A stretch of DNA of 64,000 nucleotides from Archilochus colubris (taxonomy: Eukaryota; Chordata; Aves; Apodiformes; Trochilidae). Numbering within the stretch: the first letter of the stretch is position 1; every line of letters starts with the position of its first letter. The notes under the pieces are model-generated. The model saw only the letters and a list, made by a program, of their open reading frames with translations. It searched no databases and was not told the DNA's origin. Positions 22,936 to 36,000 of this stretch are shown in pieces. The DNA lies in assembly GCA_023079485.1 (NCBI GenBank), contig CM041084.1, positions 11,716,609 to 11,780,608 of the forward strand, in the 5' to 3' direction. The translations under genes and the position numbers were made by a program.

Positions 22936-25808
22936 TTGATTCCACACTCTGCAGTTCACTATCACTTATTTGGTGTCTGCCTAGTCTAGGGATGAATCAC
23001 ACTGACTCCAGCTACCTTCCATCCTTCCACAATTTACTCCAGTCTGAGTTTCCTCAGCAGCAGTGTCAGACACACAAAGGTGCACCAAGCTGTAAAAGCA
23101 GAGCAAGACAAGGCAGAATCTACACACAGCACACCTCTGTGTATAAATCAACAGGTCACAAAACCACAGTTTATGATTCTGTAACAGATCTGAAGTAGGA
23201 TGGAATATATTTATGACTTGGATTTTCATGTAGTGTCACTATCATCATCTCAAAGAGACACAAATTCTTCATATTAAAAAATTGTATGCAGTGAATACAC
23301 TTTTTGTGCACTATAGAATACAGTCAAAGAACCCCACTTTGATTTCTCATACATAGGAGAATTATTATGCTAATAATGTGTAAAACAGGGACTTTTGGCT
23401 TCAATTATAATCTACTGAATTCCCAGAAGTACAGTTGAAGATCCACATTCTGCCTAATTTTAACCAACCGGTTCATTAATACTTCTGAGACTTGCATGCA
23501 AACTATGGAGACTTTTAGAATTTCTGTTATCACCAATTAGGCTAATCCCTGTCTCGTGCTGCGGAGCATTTGAAATGTGTACATTAGGGGTAACTGCATG
23601 AACAGTTTAAGGTGAGTCTATTACTGTTAGTGTGGCATCTCTGTGAATGTCTCAGTGAACATAATTGCAGCTATGACTATTTTTAAAATTCTCTCACTAT
23701 TTAATTAGGGGTGAGATTTTAACCTTCTCTTGTATTTTTTCTCCTAATGAACACATGGTTATCTCCCTAAAATGCGAGGAGGGAAGGGGTTGTGCAAAGC
23801 TCCAGAGAGGATGCCTGCAGTAGGAATTTACAAGCAGCCACAACTACAATGCATGAAATTGTTCAGGTTTTGTCACTATTCTCTCTTGCTGTTATTCAGG
23901 TGACATCATAAAATTAGATAGGAAAGGTTGAATTCTGAATGATTGTTTACAATGTTCTATGTTCAGGCAATGGCATTCAGTTTGACATATTGCAGTTTTC
24001 TTTATTCACTAAAAAGGTGGGGGAAAAAGGTTTTCTTGGAAAATATCATGGGGTCTGGTTTGATCTGTCATGATCCTGTTCATGTGCATGTGAATCACTG
24101 TGATCTCAGAGAAAGAAGAGACATTTACTCCTTTAGGTCTTTTGCTGCTGTATGAGCAAAAATCTTTGTGTCTTCTTTGCAATGTTTGGCTAATATCACA
24201 AAATATCCATGATCTACCTTGTACCAGAAGAAGCAAAATGGCTGTAATGTTGTCAACAGCCAAAGCTGGTTCACCATCAGTTCCCATCATCAGTGCTTGT
24301 TCTGCCTCCTTTCCTGAATTGATCATGGGCTCAGGGAAGTAGTTTGTCTTCCTCAGGATGAGTGAAGACATGGGGAAAAGTGGTTCCCAGCACAAAAACT
24401 CTGCTCTCTGTAGCTGGTTGACCTTCAGCTCAGCCCAGTGACTGCCTGTGTGTCTTTATATCATTATGGAATAACTGATCTGTTCTTTTAGTGGTTCCCA
24501 GACTACACTTGTTGTGAGAAATCAGTGATTTAAATGAAGTCTAAAACCACTAAGTCCAAGTAAGTGACTTTTCAGCTCCAGGCCATTGATATCAATAGGA
24601 TATTTGTGAGATGCATTTCATCCTTGCATTTATTCTTCTTTCTATGTAAAACAATTTAGAATGGCTTTCCTTTCCTGCCTGGATGGCAATACAAGGAAGC
24701 CATTCTATTTGTTTCATTGGATCCAAGTTTATTGTTGTAGGGTATTATTATGACACCTTTACTCACACAAAACTTGATTCCACACTTTAAATGAAAGGAT
24801 TAAAATCATAATAGTAATACTGAGACTAAATAATAGGAAAAACTGCAGCCTACTGGCAAGACAGGGCTTGGGACAGATTGCATTAATCCATACTGGCTAT
24901 GTCACATTCATGTCATATTTAATATTTGAATATCATCAGCATCCACCATCATTTCAGCAGCAAAATTCCTGAGTGCAGGAAAATAATTAAACATAAATTA
25001 TGGATAATACATATGCACTAGGTTGTTCTTTGTTAAGATTACATGAATGTTCACTGTCCCTTCTGCCTTTCCAGCAGGAGCTGTCTGTCACTCCCCTCTT
25101 CACTCCAGGTCCTGGTCATTTGAGAGCCCAGACTGTACCATCTCAGCTTGATTTTGGCTGGCAGAATGGTCATACAACATCCTCAAGCCAGGACAATCTT
25201 CCAACATGATCCCAGCTGGCACCTGAGTTCCAGGCTGGTAAGGAAGCTGTCTTTATACATGAGAGAGTCAAATGTATCTTATTCACATTAGGGACCAATT
25301 TTTCCTCTACAGTGCTCCACAAAGGTGAGACTCACCCACAGTACCCCTATTTCCGTAAGGTGCTAGTCTACTTAGCATAGAAAAATCCCATGAAAACACA
25401 CTCACTGGAACCTTACATTTAGAGGCACAGACCAATTCCAAAATATTAATAAAAATTCAGATCTGCAGCCTTGCACTTTTCTTCCAGTAGAGTTGTTCTT
25501 TAATTTTTTCTTTCCTACAGATCTCAGGTTCTAGGTCATTCTAGGGACAGCTTCATTGCCAACTGTTTGCCCCTTTAACTTCTAAGTAGCCAATATCTTG
25601 TTTCTAATTGTGCTGACAATCTCTTGCACACCTCTGTGCCACTGTTTGTTTAAATTAGGGTGATGAAAGGACAGGTGCAGATAGTGATCTTGGACATGCA
25701 CATGTCTACCCCAGAATCAAAATTATTTATCACGAAGCTTCTAAATAATAGCCTTTTTTCTTTTTTCTATATATATATATCTATATCTTTAGCTATGAAC
25801 TGTTTAAC
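22936..25808. other. unannotated DNA with one long minus-strand frame
   Basis: Contains the open frame at 24009-24449 on the minus strand, described separately. Otherwise no recognisable feature. Confidence 0.45.
24009..24449 (-). other. open frame of about 147 codons, product not recognised
   Basis: The minus strand is open from an in-frame TAA just upstream of 24449 down to 24009. No ATG lies at its beginning. The deduced sequence is not low-complexity but matches no family I know. The plus strand is also open for 80 codons inside the same interval (24100-24342), so this may be a stretch poor in stop codons by chance. A decayed retrocopy is possible. Confidence 0.12.
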
Positions 25809-26038
25809 TGCACTGCTTTTATCTGGGATAGAGTTAATTTTCTTCATAGACACTCTTAAAGAGATATGGTTTGGATTTGTGACCAAAATAGTGTTGATAA
25901 CAGGGATGTTTTAGCTGTTGCTGAGCAGTAGTTGCAGAGCATCAAAGACTTTTCTGTCTCCCACACTGCCCCACCAGTATAAGAGGCTGGGAGAGGACAC
26001 AGCTAGGACAGCTGACCCCAGCTGACCAAAGGGAAATT
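25809..26038 (+). mobile_element. 5' part of an avian ERV LTR (same family as 42.3 and 59.5 kb)
   Basis: From TGCACTGC at 25809, the words CTGGGATAGAGTTAATTTTC, TTGATAACAGGGATGTTTTAG, AGAGGCTGGGAGAGGACACAGC and AGCTGACCAAAGGGA are in the same order as the complement of the LTR at 59547-60125. The copy breaks off at about 26038, before the TATA-box region, so it is a 3'-truncated LTR fragment. Confidence 0.85.
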
Positions 26039-26159
26039 CTGGGTTTTTTTCTGAGAAAATATTAAAAGAATTGTCCTGTGGTATCTTTAAAATAACTGTA
26101 TGAGTCAATCATCTGATGAATGGGAATATAAATGAGAGCAAACTATTAGAACAAGATGA

Positions 26160-26351
26160 GGGGGAATGAGACACTGGAACAGGCTGCCCAAAGAAGTGAT
26201 GGATGCTCCCTTCTTGGAAGTATTTAAGAGTAGACTGGATGGGACTTTGAGCAACCTGGTCTAGTGGGAGGTGTCCCCTGCCCATGCAGGCATGTTGGAA
26301 CTGGATAATCTTTAAGATCCATTCCAACCCAACCCATTCTGTGAGTCTATG
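26160..26351 (+). mobile_element. CR1 LINE 3'-end fragment
   Basis: Forward-strand CR1 3' untranslated words occur in order: ACACTGGAACAGGCTGCCCA, GAGCAACCTGGTCTAGTGGG, GTCCCCTGCCCATGCAGGCA, and CATTCCAACCCAACCCATTC followed by the tail TCTGTGAGTCTATGA. It lies about 120 bp from the truncated LTR and is opposite in orientation to the next CR1 piece. Confidence 0.92.
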
Positions 26352-26680
26352 AAAGTGAACTGCATAAAAATTCTTTTTAACTTTTCAAACCAGTTTACAT
26401 TTTTTAAAATAATCCAGCCAGCAGCAGACACATGCAAAATTCCCCCTGCAGGACTCAAGCTGGTTGTCCCTGTCAGATGGAAAATATACTGCAGGCAAAG
26501 TGGGAAAAGTATTTCAGTGAAAGTCAGAAACTATTAAAAGCCACTTCAGTTGTGATTTGGAATAAAAAGGAGAACTGTACAGAAAATAAGTCTCATGTAG
26601 GTTTTGACATTTCTAGAGACGTCAAAGAGCCAAGATAAAAAAGTTTGTCTCGGAAAGTCACTTTGGATAAACAATGGAAT

Positions 26681-26815
26681 TCACAGAATCACAAAATGGT
26701 TAATTTCACCAAGGACTTCTGGAGATAATGTACCTTAACTTCCTGCTTTGCACAGAGCCAGGTTGCTCATGTCCAGTTGGATTTTGAGTCATTCCAACAA
26801 CAGATACTCCTTGTA
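26681..26815 (-). mobile_element. CR1 LINE 3'-end fragment, diverged
   Basis: The + strand begins TTCACAGAATCACAAAATGG and continues through a CTTCTGGAGATAATGTACC segment, the complement of a CR1 3' end. AGAGCCAGGTTGCTCATGTC and TTGGATTTTGAGTCATTCCA follow. It is short and more diverged than the copy at 22.7 kb. Confidence 0.75.
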
Positions 26816-29800
26816 GGTGTAAGCATATATACACACACAAAAAAAGTACATTCGTTTTACATATTTTATACATTCTAAAAATCCAAATAAAGCTAGAATA
26901 GAGTGACATAAATTCTGGTCGGCCTGGAAGTTAAAGTTTGACATATTAGCAACTACGTTATTAATTATTATTTATTGGCTATTTATTAGTTATAAGGCTA
27001 ATGAAGATCAGAAAATACATAACTAACATAAAATATTTCCTCTCACTAAGATCTAGAAAAGACTGTGAGTTGTTTAAAGGAATCCTACATAGGCAGGTGA
27101 GTCGGCATCATAATGGGAGAGAAATTCACTGTTGCGAAATGCATAGCAACACTCTTTAGATAAAATGATTTGAAAGTACTGTTGCTGAATCACAGATGAA
27201 CTGTAAAAACTTAAAGGGGTGAACAGAAAAGAATGGAAACAGGATACAAAATAATATTAAATGTATTATTTTCTCAGCACAGAAAAGGGTGATGAACTCT
27301 TCCTTAGAATTCTCTCTTCAGCTGCAGTCATTCTATCATGAAAATAGCTCATGAGTATTAAAAGTACTTGAAAAAGGAAAATGGGAGGTGACATGGAGAG
27401 ATTTCTGTGTAATCTCACAGAAACAAAAACTATCTAACTTCCATTGCGAGACAACAAAGATATGACAATGAAACACAACAAACTGTTTTTAAAATGCTTT
27501 TATTTATATAGTTATTTGTGAAATGCATTCCTAAGTATTATGGAATTCCAAAATTTTATAAAGTTGGAAAAGGGTTTAAGACCAAGTCCTCCAACATGAC
27601 TGTTACTCAGATTTTGAAACTGCGAAAGCACTGCAGTGCAACTCCTGGAATTCTGGTATTTGTCATCTTGTTTAAAAAAAACTATTCCTTGGGATTTTTT
27701 CATTCAGGGGGAAGAAGAATAGAAAAAAAAAAATCAGGAAAATTCAAATAATTTTTCCAGGAAGTGAGCTTGTTGAGTCACCAGACTAGGTTCCAGGCCC
27801 CAAGCTACATGTAAGTATTCTGTACCGGGATTATGTGAGAGCTGATGCTAACATTTACCCAGTCTTTGTTGGGAGGTAAGGGGTTCCCTCATGGCCTAGA
27901 ATTCACAACATCTGTTTTCCTCAGATTCTCTCATTATGCTGAAGATAGAAGTCTTAAAATAAGCTTGAATAAGTCTGTTCTGAATTAATTCTTATGAATG
28001 AAAATTAAAGACAGAAAAATAAGAGAAGGCAGATTGGGCCCCTAAGGCTTTCCCTCAGAGGAGCCCTATCATGTACAATGCCAGTACTGTACTGAACAAA
28101 GTTAGAGAGAAATCTCTTGTTCACAGCTCTGGCTTTTTTATCTTCTGGACAGCTACCTTAAACATGGGACAAATATCATAGAAAGGACTGATATCTAATT
28201 ATGCAATAAATAGGAGGCAGTGTGAGGGTTGCATCTGTTCTCCCTTCACAGACACGGAGAATGTTTGGGTTTCCCTAAATTTCCCATAAGCATTATGCAG
28301 AAGAGACTCCTCTGAAACAGTGATGGGAGAAATCTTGTTCTTGCTTCACAGGAGATATTCCTTGAGGAAAAATATGCAGTGAATGGGAAACAGTAAAACT
28401 GTTCCAGGCAAAAAAGCATAACTAAAGGGGAATTCTTCTCATCTCTTCCTGTTGATTTTCATCAAGGAGAGAGAACACTCCACATGTTTCAATTTACCAC
28501 GCAGCTGACTAGTTGCTTTTCATGAGTAAATTTTCTTCAAAAAGATCCCTTTCCATTTTATATTTATATCCCTGGGGAGTTTCTGTATCTGGGAGGAAGA
28601 AGGTGGTGTTCAGGAGCTTCCTTACCAGTGTCATATCTCTAATTCTTTTCTGCTACTTGGATATCCACCTGCAAAAAAGTGCCAGTAGGCAAGAAGCCAG
28701 TAAACTGAAAAAGGAAGATGAACAAAAATTAGGGAGAAAATAGAATTTGAGTAATCACCCAGACATTTTGCCACATTTCCATCCTGATTGATCCCAGGAT
28801 ATCCTCATTTGACTGTTTTTGGGCTCTTGTGTGTCAGCAAGAGAAAATCAGAGGTTCAAGTATATCAAATACACTTGGCTTTGCTTTCCATTGTAGTATT
28901 ATCATATTGGTGATAATTTAAATAATTGCAGAGTACTTAAAACAGTACTAAGTATTTTTAAAAATTAGCATTTCAATGAACATCACTTTTATTTTCTCAT
29001 GTTTCCCAATAAGGAGTCCTAGGATGTTAAGCAATGCAGGAAAAAATTCAGATTATGTTTTCTGATCAAGTCTGAAAACATAAACTGGTCTGCTCTGAGC
29101 TTCTGGTTCTGCATATAGTAGGATTATGGCAAAGCAATTCATACTGCTCTACCTTTAATCTATATCAACAGGAGGCCCAATTTAGTTTGTCTAGGGCTGG
29201 TACATATAGAGCCAGATAGATGCAACCTGTGAGAGGCAAGCAAAATAAGAGGGAAAAAAAAGGAAAAAAGGAAAGTATGTGTGTGAGAATTTCTATGTTT
29301 TGGAACAGGACACTTTTGAGTGCTTTCATGATGCTGTGTTGTGTCTTCAGACTCCAAAAGGCCATACATATTTTTACACTAATAAAGCAATGACCATGAG
29401 AAAAAAAAAATATGTTTTTTAATTTATTAATTTAAAACATTACCATGCTTCTTAGCCTGAAAACATCTTTTTTGTACTGCAGAAAGAAACTTTTTACCAA
29501 AAATTATTTTTGTGTAGTTTTATTTTTTATACTTGCATCACAGAATTAAGAGACGCTGACTTCTTGCATTTTATTACAGGATCTTACATAATAATCTTTA
29601 AAACTTTTAGTTTAATTGAAAGAAAAAAAAAAAAAAGAAACATTACAATACTTTCCAGGAGGTCTTGGTTTATTTGTTATTCTCTGTTATTCTTGCACAT
29701 TAAAGCAAGTAGGCATTTGCTAGCAAATCTGGTTAACAGCATAGAGGCAGTTTTCTATTTCATCTCTTCTTACTGGGACATCTCTGAGTGCTATGCCCTC

Positions 29801-29984
29801 ACTAGCTTCATAATGACTTTACTAGACCCATGAACACTTATACTGCTTGTCTGGAAGTAATAGGGAGCCAAAACCATGGCTCTTTTCCCAAAATGCATCC
29901 CATTGTATCTGTAAACTACTTCTTTGCAGTTGCTTTTTTATTTGCTGTTTGTTTTATTTTTTTCAGGGAGGTTGTTTGGCTGTT
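26816..29984. other. AT-rich DNA with a possible CR1 trace near 27.55 kb
   Basis: At 27541-27600 the words AAGTTGGAAAAGGGTTTAAG and AAGTCCTCCAACATGACTG resemble the complement of a CR1 3' end, but too little is left for a firm call. The rest shows no recognisable feature. Confidence 0.4.
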
Positions 29985-30002
29985 GGGTTGGGTTGGGTTG
30001 GG
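29985..30002 (+). repeat. (GGGTT)3GGG, potential G-quadruplex
   Basis: Four GGG runs at 29985-29987, 29990-29992, 29995-29997 and 30000-30002 are separated by 2-nt TT loops. The tract sits in a G/T-rich stretch (29960-30055) that also contains a run of six G. The unit differs from the vertebrate telomere repeat TTAGGG by lacking the A. Confidence 0.8.
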
Positions 30003-30246
30003 TTTGGTTTTTGTTCTTTATTCTGGGGACTGGGGGGTTGGGGTTTTTTTTGTAGTAGAATAAGAATATAGTGCAGTAACATTGTCAAGTATGTTTTTTC
30101 TGTGGTCTGAATACAGGAGCTTGCTTTGGTGCCATAGAGTACATTGGGTTTATGTTGTAAGGTTTTAGTAGCAGGAGGTGTTGCAGAGGTGACCTCTGCT
30201 AGAAAATGCCAGAAGCTGCTCCCATCAGACACAGACAGCTTCAGCC

Positions 30247-30828
30247 TGTTCCAAAATGTACTTTACGCTGCCTAAAGCTGGGCACATCAGGGGAGCTGGT
30301 GGCATATCTGTGCTAACATATTTAAGAGAGGGTGAAAAATGCTGCACAGCAGCTGCTGAGAGAGGAGTGAGAGAAACAGATGTCAAGGTCAGTGAAGAAG
30401 GAGGGGGGGCAAACCTCCAGGCATCAGAGAAAAGACTCCCCATGGCCCATGGAGAGCACCATGGTGACACAAGTTGTCCCCTGCAGCCCACTGAGGACCA
30501 CGGTGGAGCAGTTATCCACACTACAGCCCATGGAGAACCTCAACCTGCAGCAGAGGTGGATGTGCCCTAAAGTAGGGTGCAGCCCTTGGAGAGCCCATGC
30601 AGGCTCCTGGCAGAAGCTGAGGTTAGTTAGAGAAGTCCATGCTGGAGCAGATTTTCTGTCAGAAAGAGTGGTCCATAGGGGACCCATGCTGGAGGAGTTT
30701 GTTTCTGAAGGACTGTAACTCGCAGAAGGGGCCCTTGCTGGAACAGATCTCAAACAGCAAACCCATGGGAAGGACCCACACTGGAGGACTGTATTCCATG
30801 GGAGGAACCCCAAGAGACAACATAACCA
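30247..30828 (+). mobile_element. ERV LTR with internal tandem units, 3'-truncated
   Basis: The element seems to start at TGTTCC (30247). From about 30460 it carries several diverged copies of a unit of roughly 40-50 bp, with words such as CATGCTGGAG, CCCATGGGAAGGACCCACAC and CCATGGGAGGAACCCC. This is the same architecture as the complement of the LTR at 50741-51640. Similarity ends near 30828. Reading frames of up to 160 codons across it, on both strands, are by-products of its higher GC content and are not genes. Confidence 0.75.
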
Positions 30829-33800
30829 AGGCTTTATGTCAGACACTTGATAGGTGGAATCCAGCTTATCAATGCCACGTCTGTAAAGTGCCACAGATGT
30901 CTCCACTCACCCTTTCTTCCTTGGAAAGATTACTTGGTCATATCTATGGATGTTGGATCCCAGTGGTGGGATCAGAATTTACTCAAAAGCAGCAATATTG
31001 ATCAAATTATACAAATCAGAAAAATATTATATTTTTTTCTTTCCTGATGGTGTCAGATTTAATTTTCTGAGTCTCTGTGGTGGGAACCACTGCAAGTACC
31101 ACAAGTAAGACTTTGTCCACAAACCACAAAGTATATTTGCATCATTACAGGAAAACAAAAATGGACATCTGTGTCACAGTCCTTCCATTTCCCTTTTCCA
31201 ATTTACTCAGTCTCTTTTCATGTGCAACCTGAGCTGATTTAAAGGTGAGCATTTTGTTCATTGTGGGTAGGTCTGTGGAAGTAACCATGCCTCACTGCTC
31301 TTGATGCTCTTTAGAGGTTGTAATTGCTTGCCTGGGTGCTTAGACATTTGGAACAGAGAATTCTACCCAGCACTTTTCCAGTACTGAACAAGCTAAGTTG
31401 GTCTGACCCAAATTGCCACTCAGCAATCTATCTTTTTAGCACCTTCATAAGGGATCTCTAATCTTTGACAGGAGATTGAATTAATTTTCTGAAATATGTG
31501 ACCATACTTAACAACCTTTCCAGCTCATGCGCTTTCTGGTTTGGAGCCAAGATTTACATAATTATTTCTATTTTTGAGCTGTCAGGACTGACACTTTTCC
31601 CAAATGCCTACGTTTAGCCATTTTTAGCTTACACTTACCCTAACTGAAGTACAGTCCTTCATCTCTAGCTTTTTAAATACTTGACGGATTTTTTTCTTCT
31701 GGGATTGCAAAATATAATTCTATCTAGATAGGCTAGCAGTCCACTGAGACCTCTAAATGACTCTGCTCTGATTATATCAAACATGTCTAGGGATTTTTAA
31801 TGCTCTTTTGATGTAAGGCAATTTCAAGAATTACAACAAATAAGTAATGGAATTTAGAACTACTTTTTCTCTAACCAAAATTGTCAGAAATATTAAAATT
31901 ATTACTGTTTGAAAACTGCCAAGTGAATATTGGGAAAATTTAATTTGCCTTCTTTCCTCTCTATTTTTCATTCTTTTATTTTTTAAGGTCGTATCTGGAG
32001 AGTGTAAGTAGGCAACTCCTTGTTGCTGCCTTTCAAAAAACATGCATGCATGTGCTATATCTGACTCTTTCAACTTGCTGTCATTCATAATATAATTATA
32101 ATTTAAGTAGAGAGGATTAAATGTCAAGGGGAAAGTTCTAACATGAAATAGATTATGCATAAAAAAACAGACACAAGACAGTCCTCAACAGCCCATGTCA
32201 AAGGACACAGAAAACTGGTGGCTGCCATTGTTTTGCATCTGTCACTGGTTGTAAAGTCACATTGAGCAATAGACATACTACTTAACATCCTGGTAGCTTA
32301 TGGCAGATATTTGGATCCAGTACAGTTCTGAAGCATTTAGGATTACATATTTCCCTAGTATAGTAGTATTTAATATTTTCAGCAGTTGTCTGTTAGTGTT
32401 GCACAAAAGAAAAAAAATACAGGAAAACTTTGTATTTTTGTTGCTTTTTCTTTGGATGCAATTTCTACCTAAAATAGTTTCACTTTTAAGAATATCCTTT
32501 CACTGGTGGGCTTTATTTTAGGATGGAAGGCAGTAATATCCAGTCTATGAGATGTCTTTCATCTTTTAATCCAAAAAGCACTACATTTTTCAAGAGATCC
32601 TGCTCCTGGAAGACTGAGTCACAACAGTTATACAAAAGAAGTCTGAACTGAGGTCCCACAGATAACTATAGGAAAAAATGCTGACATTCTGGTTATATTT
32701 GGTAATCAATTTCTTTTTAATATGTCAGTCTATGACATAATTTTATACTTTTCTATAGATGCAATGTATTTGGTCAACTATGCATGACATTCATTTTCCT
32801 TTCAAATTTCAGGAACAAAAATTCTAATGAGACAAATTACTCTGTAAATCTCCTTTGCATGGGGGAATCGAGCCAGATGCCAGAAAGCACTGGGGGGGAA
32901 ATTAACATTAAGATGCTATGAGAGCACTTTAAATTGCTATAATCTCCAGGGGCTGCAAAAAGGAATTAAACACTCTTCTCACTTCTGTTCTTTCTCAGTC
33001 TTCAACTCTAGCTGCATAGCTCTGTGGTAAATAGCACTGTATGTTAGGAAAAAAAAATGAATATATAACCCAGCAACAACAACCAAAAACCTCTGAGCTG
33101 GGAGATAGATATGGTCTTCAGTCTTAGCACTGGCTCTACCTCTGCCATTGCCAAACGTGGATAATGAAAAAGGCTGATTAAAAAGAAAAAAAAAAAAAAA
33201 AGTGATAGAGAAGTCCATAATGCAAAATAGAACCATGTCATTAAATAGGACATTGGCAGTACATCGTTACACAAAAACTGGCAGTGTTCTTTCAGTTTGA
33301 ATAAAGAATGTATACTCATGGACTGTATTATTAAATTGATAAGAGCCTTCTAGCAAATTACTTATTTCTGCATCTATTTTGCCATCTGCAATATGATGTA
33401 ATTACCTCTCAAGGTTGTTTTTTAACTAAGGCTTATGTAGCTAGCATTCACAGAATGTTTGAGGCTTTTATCTACTTCAAAACTTCAAATTTTACTGAAG
33501 GACAGATAAAAAATAAAGAAAGAGTATCCACCACTTAACTAAGAAATAATTATCTAAATAACATGGGATATTTTTGAACATTCCACATCTATGAAATTAC
33601 CAGGCAAACACAGAGTCGTGATCTAAAGTTTTAAAATAATGGAAAACTTGTTAATCTGTTCTGTCCATCTCACTTCTGGTTCAAAGCCTATTTATATAGA
33701 ATATGCAAATATGTCAGATTTATAGAGTATTTGACTCACTTGGGAAATATATGTATGATGGTACTAGGGTAAATTTTTATTTAAAATGCATTTACTTTCT

Positions 33801-36000
33801 CCAATTTCTTTATGTCTCAGAAAGCTCCATAAATATCATAATAAAGGCCTTATTTGGGCTAAAATATCTTTCCAGAAAGACAGTTGTTTGTATTCCTGTG
33901 TACTAATGCCAACCTTCTCCAGCTTCTCTCTGTGTGTGCAGAGACATTCATGCTGACTGCTTGCCCTGCTGTGACCTTACCACTGGCCAGGAGATATCCC
34001 TGCCTGAAGCCAGAGTGCAGGGCATGTCACTGGTATGTCACTTTTGCACTGAACTGCAAATGTTTACCAGGCAAGATGGGAAAAGACATTTCTGTGAAGC
34101 TCTGGGACAGATAACATAACTGTAAATGTGAGCATGGATGTCTCGAAGCATAGGTTTTTAAATGAGCCCATAATTTAATTGCAACAGTGGCCCTATTACA
34201 TTATCCCCATGGTGAATTTCAGCAGTGAATCATTGCTCTTCCACATGTTGGCACCAAGCTGGGCCCTGCAGACACCCAGTCATCCATTATCATGTAACAA
34301 ATGCATCCAATAGAGTTTGACAGTTGAAGCCCATGACTCCACAGTGTTGTACAACATGCTCTGAGCACCATACAAACCTGGCCTTGGAGAACAACCCTCT
34401 AGCCCACCAAAACCTTGAGGTCTCAAGGAAAAGTGAAGACCTTCTGTCTTAGTCAATCATGGCTGGAACTTGATTCCCAGTGTAACAGAAATTAAGGCCT
34501 ACCTGGAATTCTCATCTCCTTGATTGTAATATCTGTCCCCACAAAAAATCCATCCTTAAAATAAGTTTTAGGAAATCTATTGAAAAATAAAGCCCAGTAT
34601 ATTCACATTACCTGGTCAGAATCACCAATTTATCTACTGTATCATAATTTTTAAAATATTCTTGGAATAATATTCTATTTAATTTTTTTATTAAATATTT
34701 TAATATTCTGGGATTCAGAAAATCATGGAAGAATTTCAGGTCTTACTCAGTAACAGGAAGGACCTGTTTTTATGCCAGAAGATGGGAATTATAAATTTTA
34801 AATCACTTCTTTTCTCAGTCCTTTCCAAAGAAATGGGAACAAGAGAATAGAATATTACAAGATTTGATTAGAGAATAAAGTGCAAATATTATGTGCGCTG
34901 TTAACAAAACATTTACTCACATAGTGTACTTTTGCATACTGCAAAGAGCTATGCAGGATTAACTGCAAGATTAATGTTGAGGAATCTCTCTACCTGTATG
35001 ATATCAACAGAGATGAAATTACCAATTCCTTACTGCAGCTTTTTACTGGTAGAACCTAAAGGAATCTTTAAACTCATCTGCTTGACCCACAACAACCTGA
35101 TAAGTAACTGTTTGGCCCACCTAGCAATTTCATCTCTCACTTTATGCACAGAGCACCTACTTAAATGACCAATCTGTCATGGTCTATGACCCAAGCCAAC
35201 ACCTACAACCCAGCAAAAATGCCTGGAAGGGAGAATAGGCATATTTACTATTGTAGGACCAGGCAGAAATTCTAAAAAAAGTTGAGGTAATTTCAGAGAA
35301 GAGAAAAAAACTTCATCAATGGTGAAATGTGTTAGGAGAATATAAAACTGAAAACTATATAAAAACCAAATGAACAAACAAACAAAACATTAAAAAATTA
35401 CTTAATCTGGGCACATGCTTCATATTCCTTATACAGACATTTATCCCTTGGCAGAGCAAGTCTTAAGGGTTACTCAGGCCCATTCTGAATCTTCACTAGC
35501 ACATTGGCCAATGGCAAAGGAACTGCTTGGACCAGCCTACCCAAGCCTTTCTTTCAGTTATCTCCCTTTATTGTGTACATCCTACAACACCGGGTTTGAA
35601 AACCCCACTATGGCTTTGCTGGGTAGTCTGGATGGCTCCTTGTATAATTTCTCCTTGATTTTCATTTTTCTCTCTCCTGAAGCCTTTCTTCAAAATCAGC
35701 AGGAAATATGTTATCGTGGCTTGTATAACAGTTTCACTTCAGTTCCCAGAAATTCCATTTGTCTTCTATTAAACCCACAAGACAAGAAATGATGCCAATG
35801 TTTTATTTCCTTGTGAGAAGAACCCACTTTATTTGTGGCACATCTTCTATTGCAATGTAGGAATCTTTCACCTTTACATACTCCTAGGATAGAACATTGT
35901 ACTGGCAGTTTCCTAATTTTTGATGTGGTCACAAACTTAACTAGAAAAAGCCTTTTTAAAAACTTAAACCAACCAGATTTCTTTTTTCTTTCTGTGAAGA
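30829..36000. other. AT-rich DNA, no supported feature
   Basis: No repeat family is evident. A 125-codon + strand frame (35415-35792) has no recognisable domain. A cysteine-containing short frame (33934-34119) follows a pyrimidine/AG acceptor-like site at about 33939, but no donor or family supports it. Confidence 0.4.

Noticed and set aside
27541..27600. CR1-like phrase
   Set aside because: Only a few words match; kept as a remark, not a feature.
30256..31001. Frames of 104-160 codons on both strands
   Set aside because: They lie in the LTR at 30.2 kb and its flank. The repeated GC-richer units lack stops; no gene family is seen.
26488..34110. About 30-bp resemblance between CAGGCAAAGTGGGAAAAG (26490s) and CAGGCAAGATGGGAAAAG (34070s)
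   Set aside because: Too short, needs gaps, and the flanks do not align. Could be chance or a trace of an old repeat.
35178..35215. TGTCATGGTCTATGACCC, resembling an LTR end
   Set aside because: Only about 35 bp are similar, and the following sequence matches no LTR in the window.
35415..35792. 125-codon plus-strand frame
   Set aside because: No domain, no splice context and no similarity recognised; chance frame likely.
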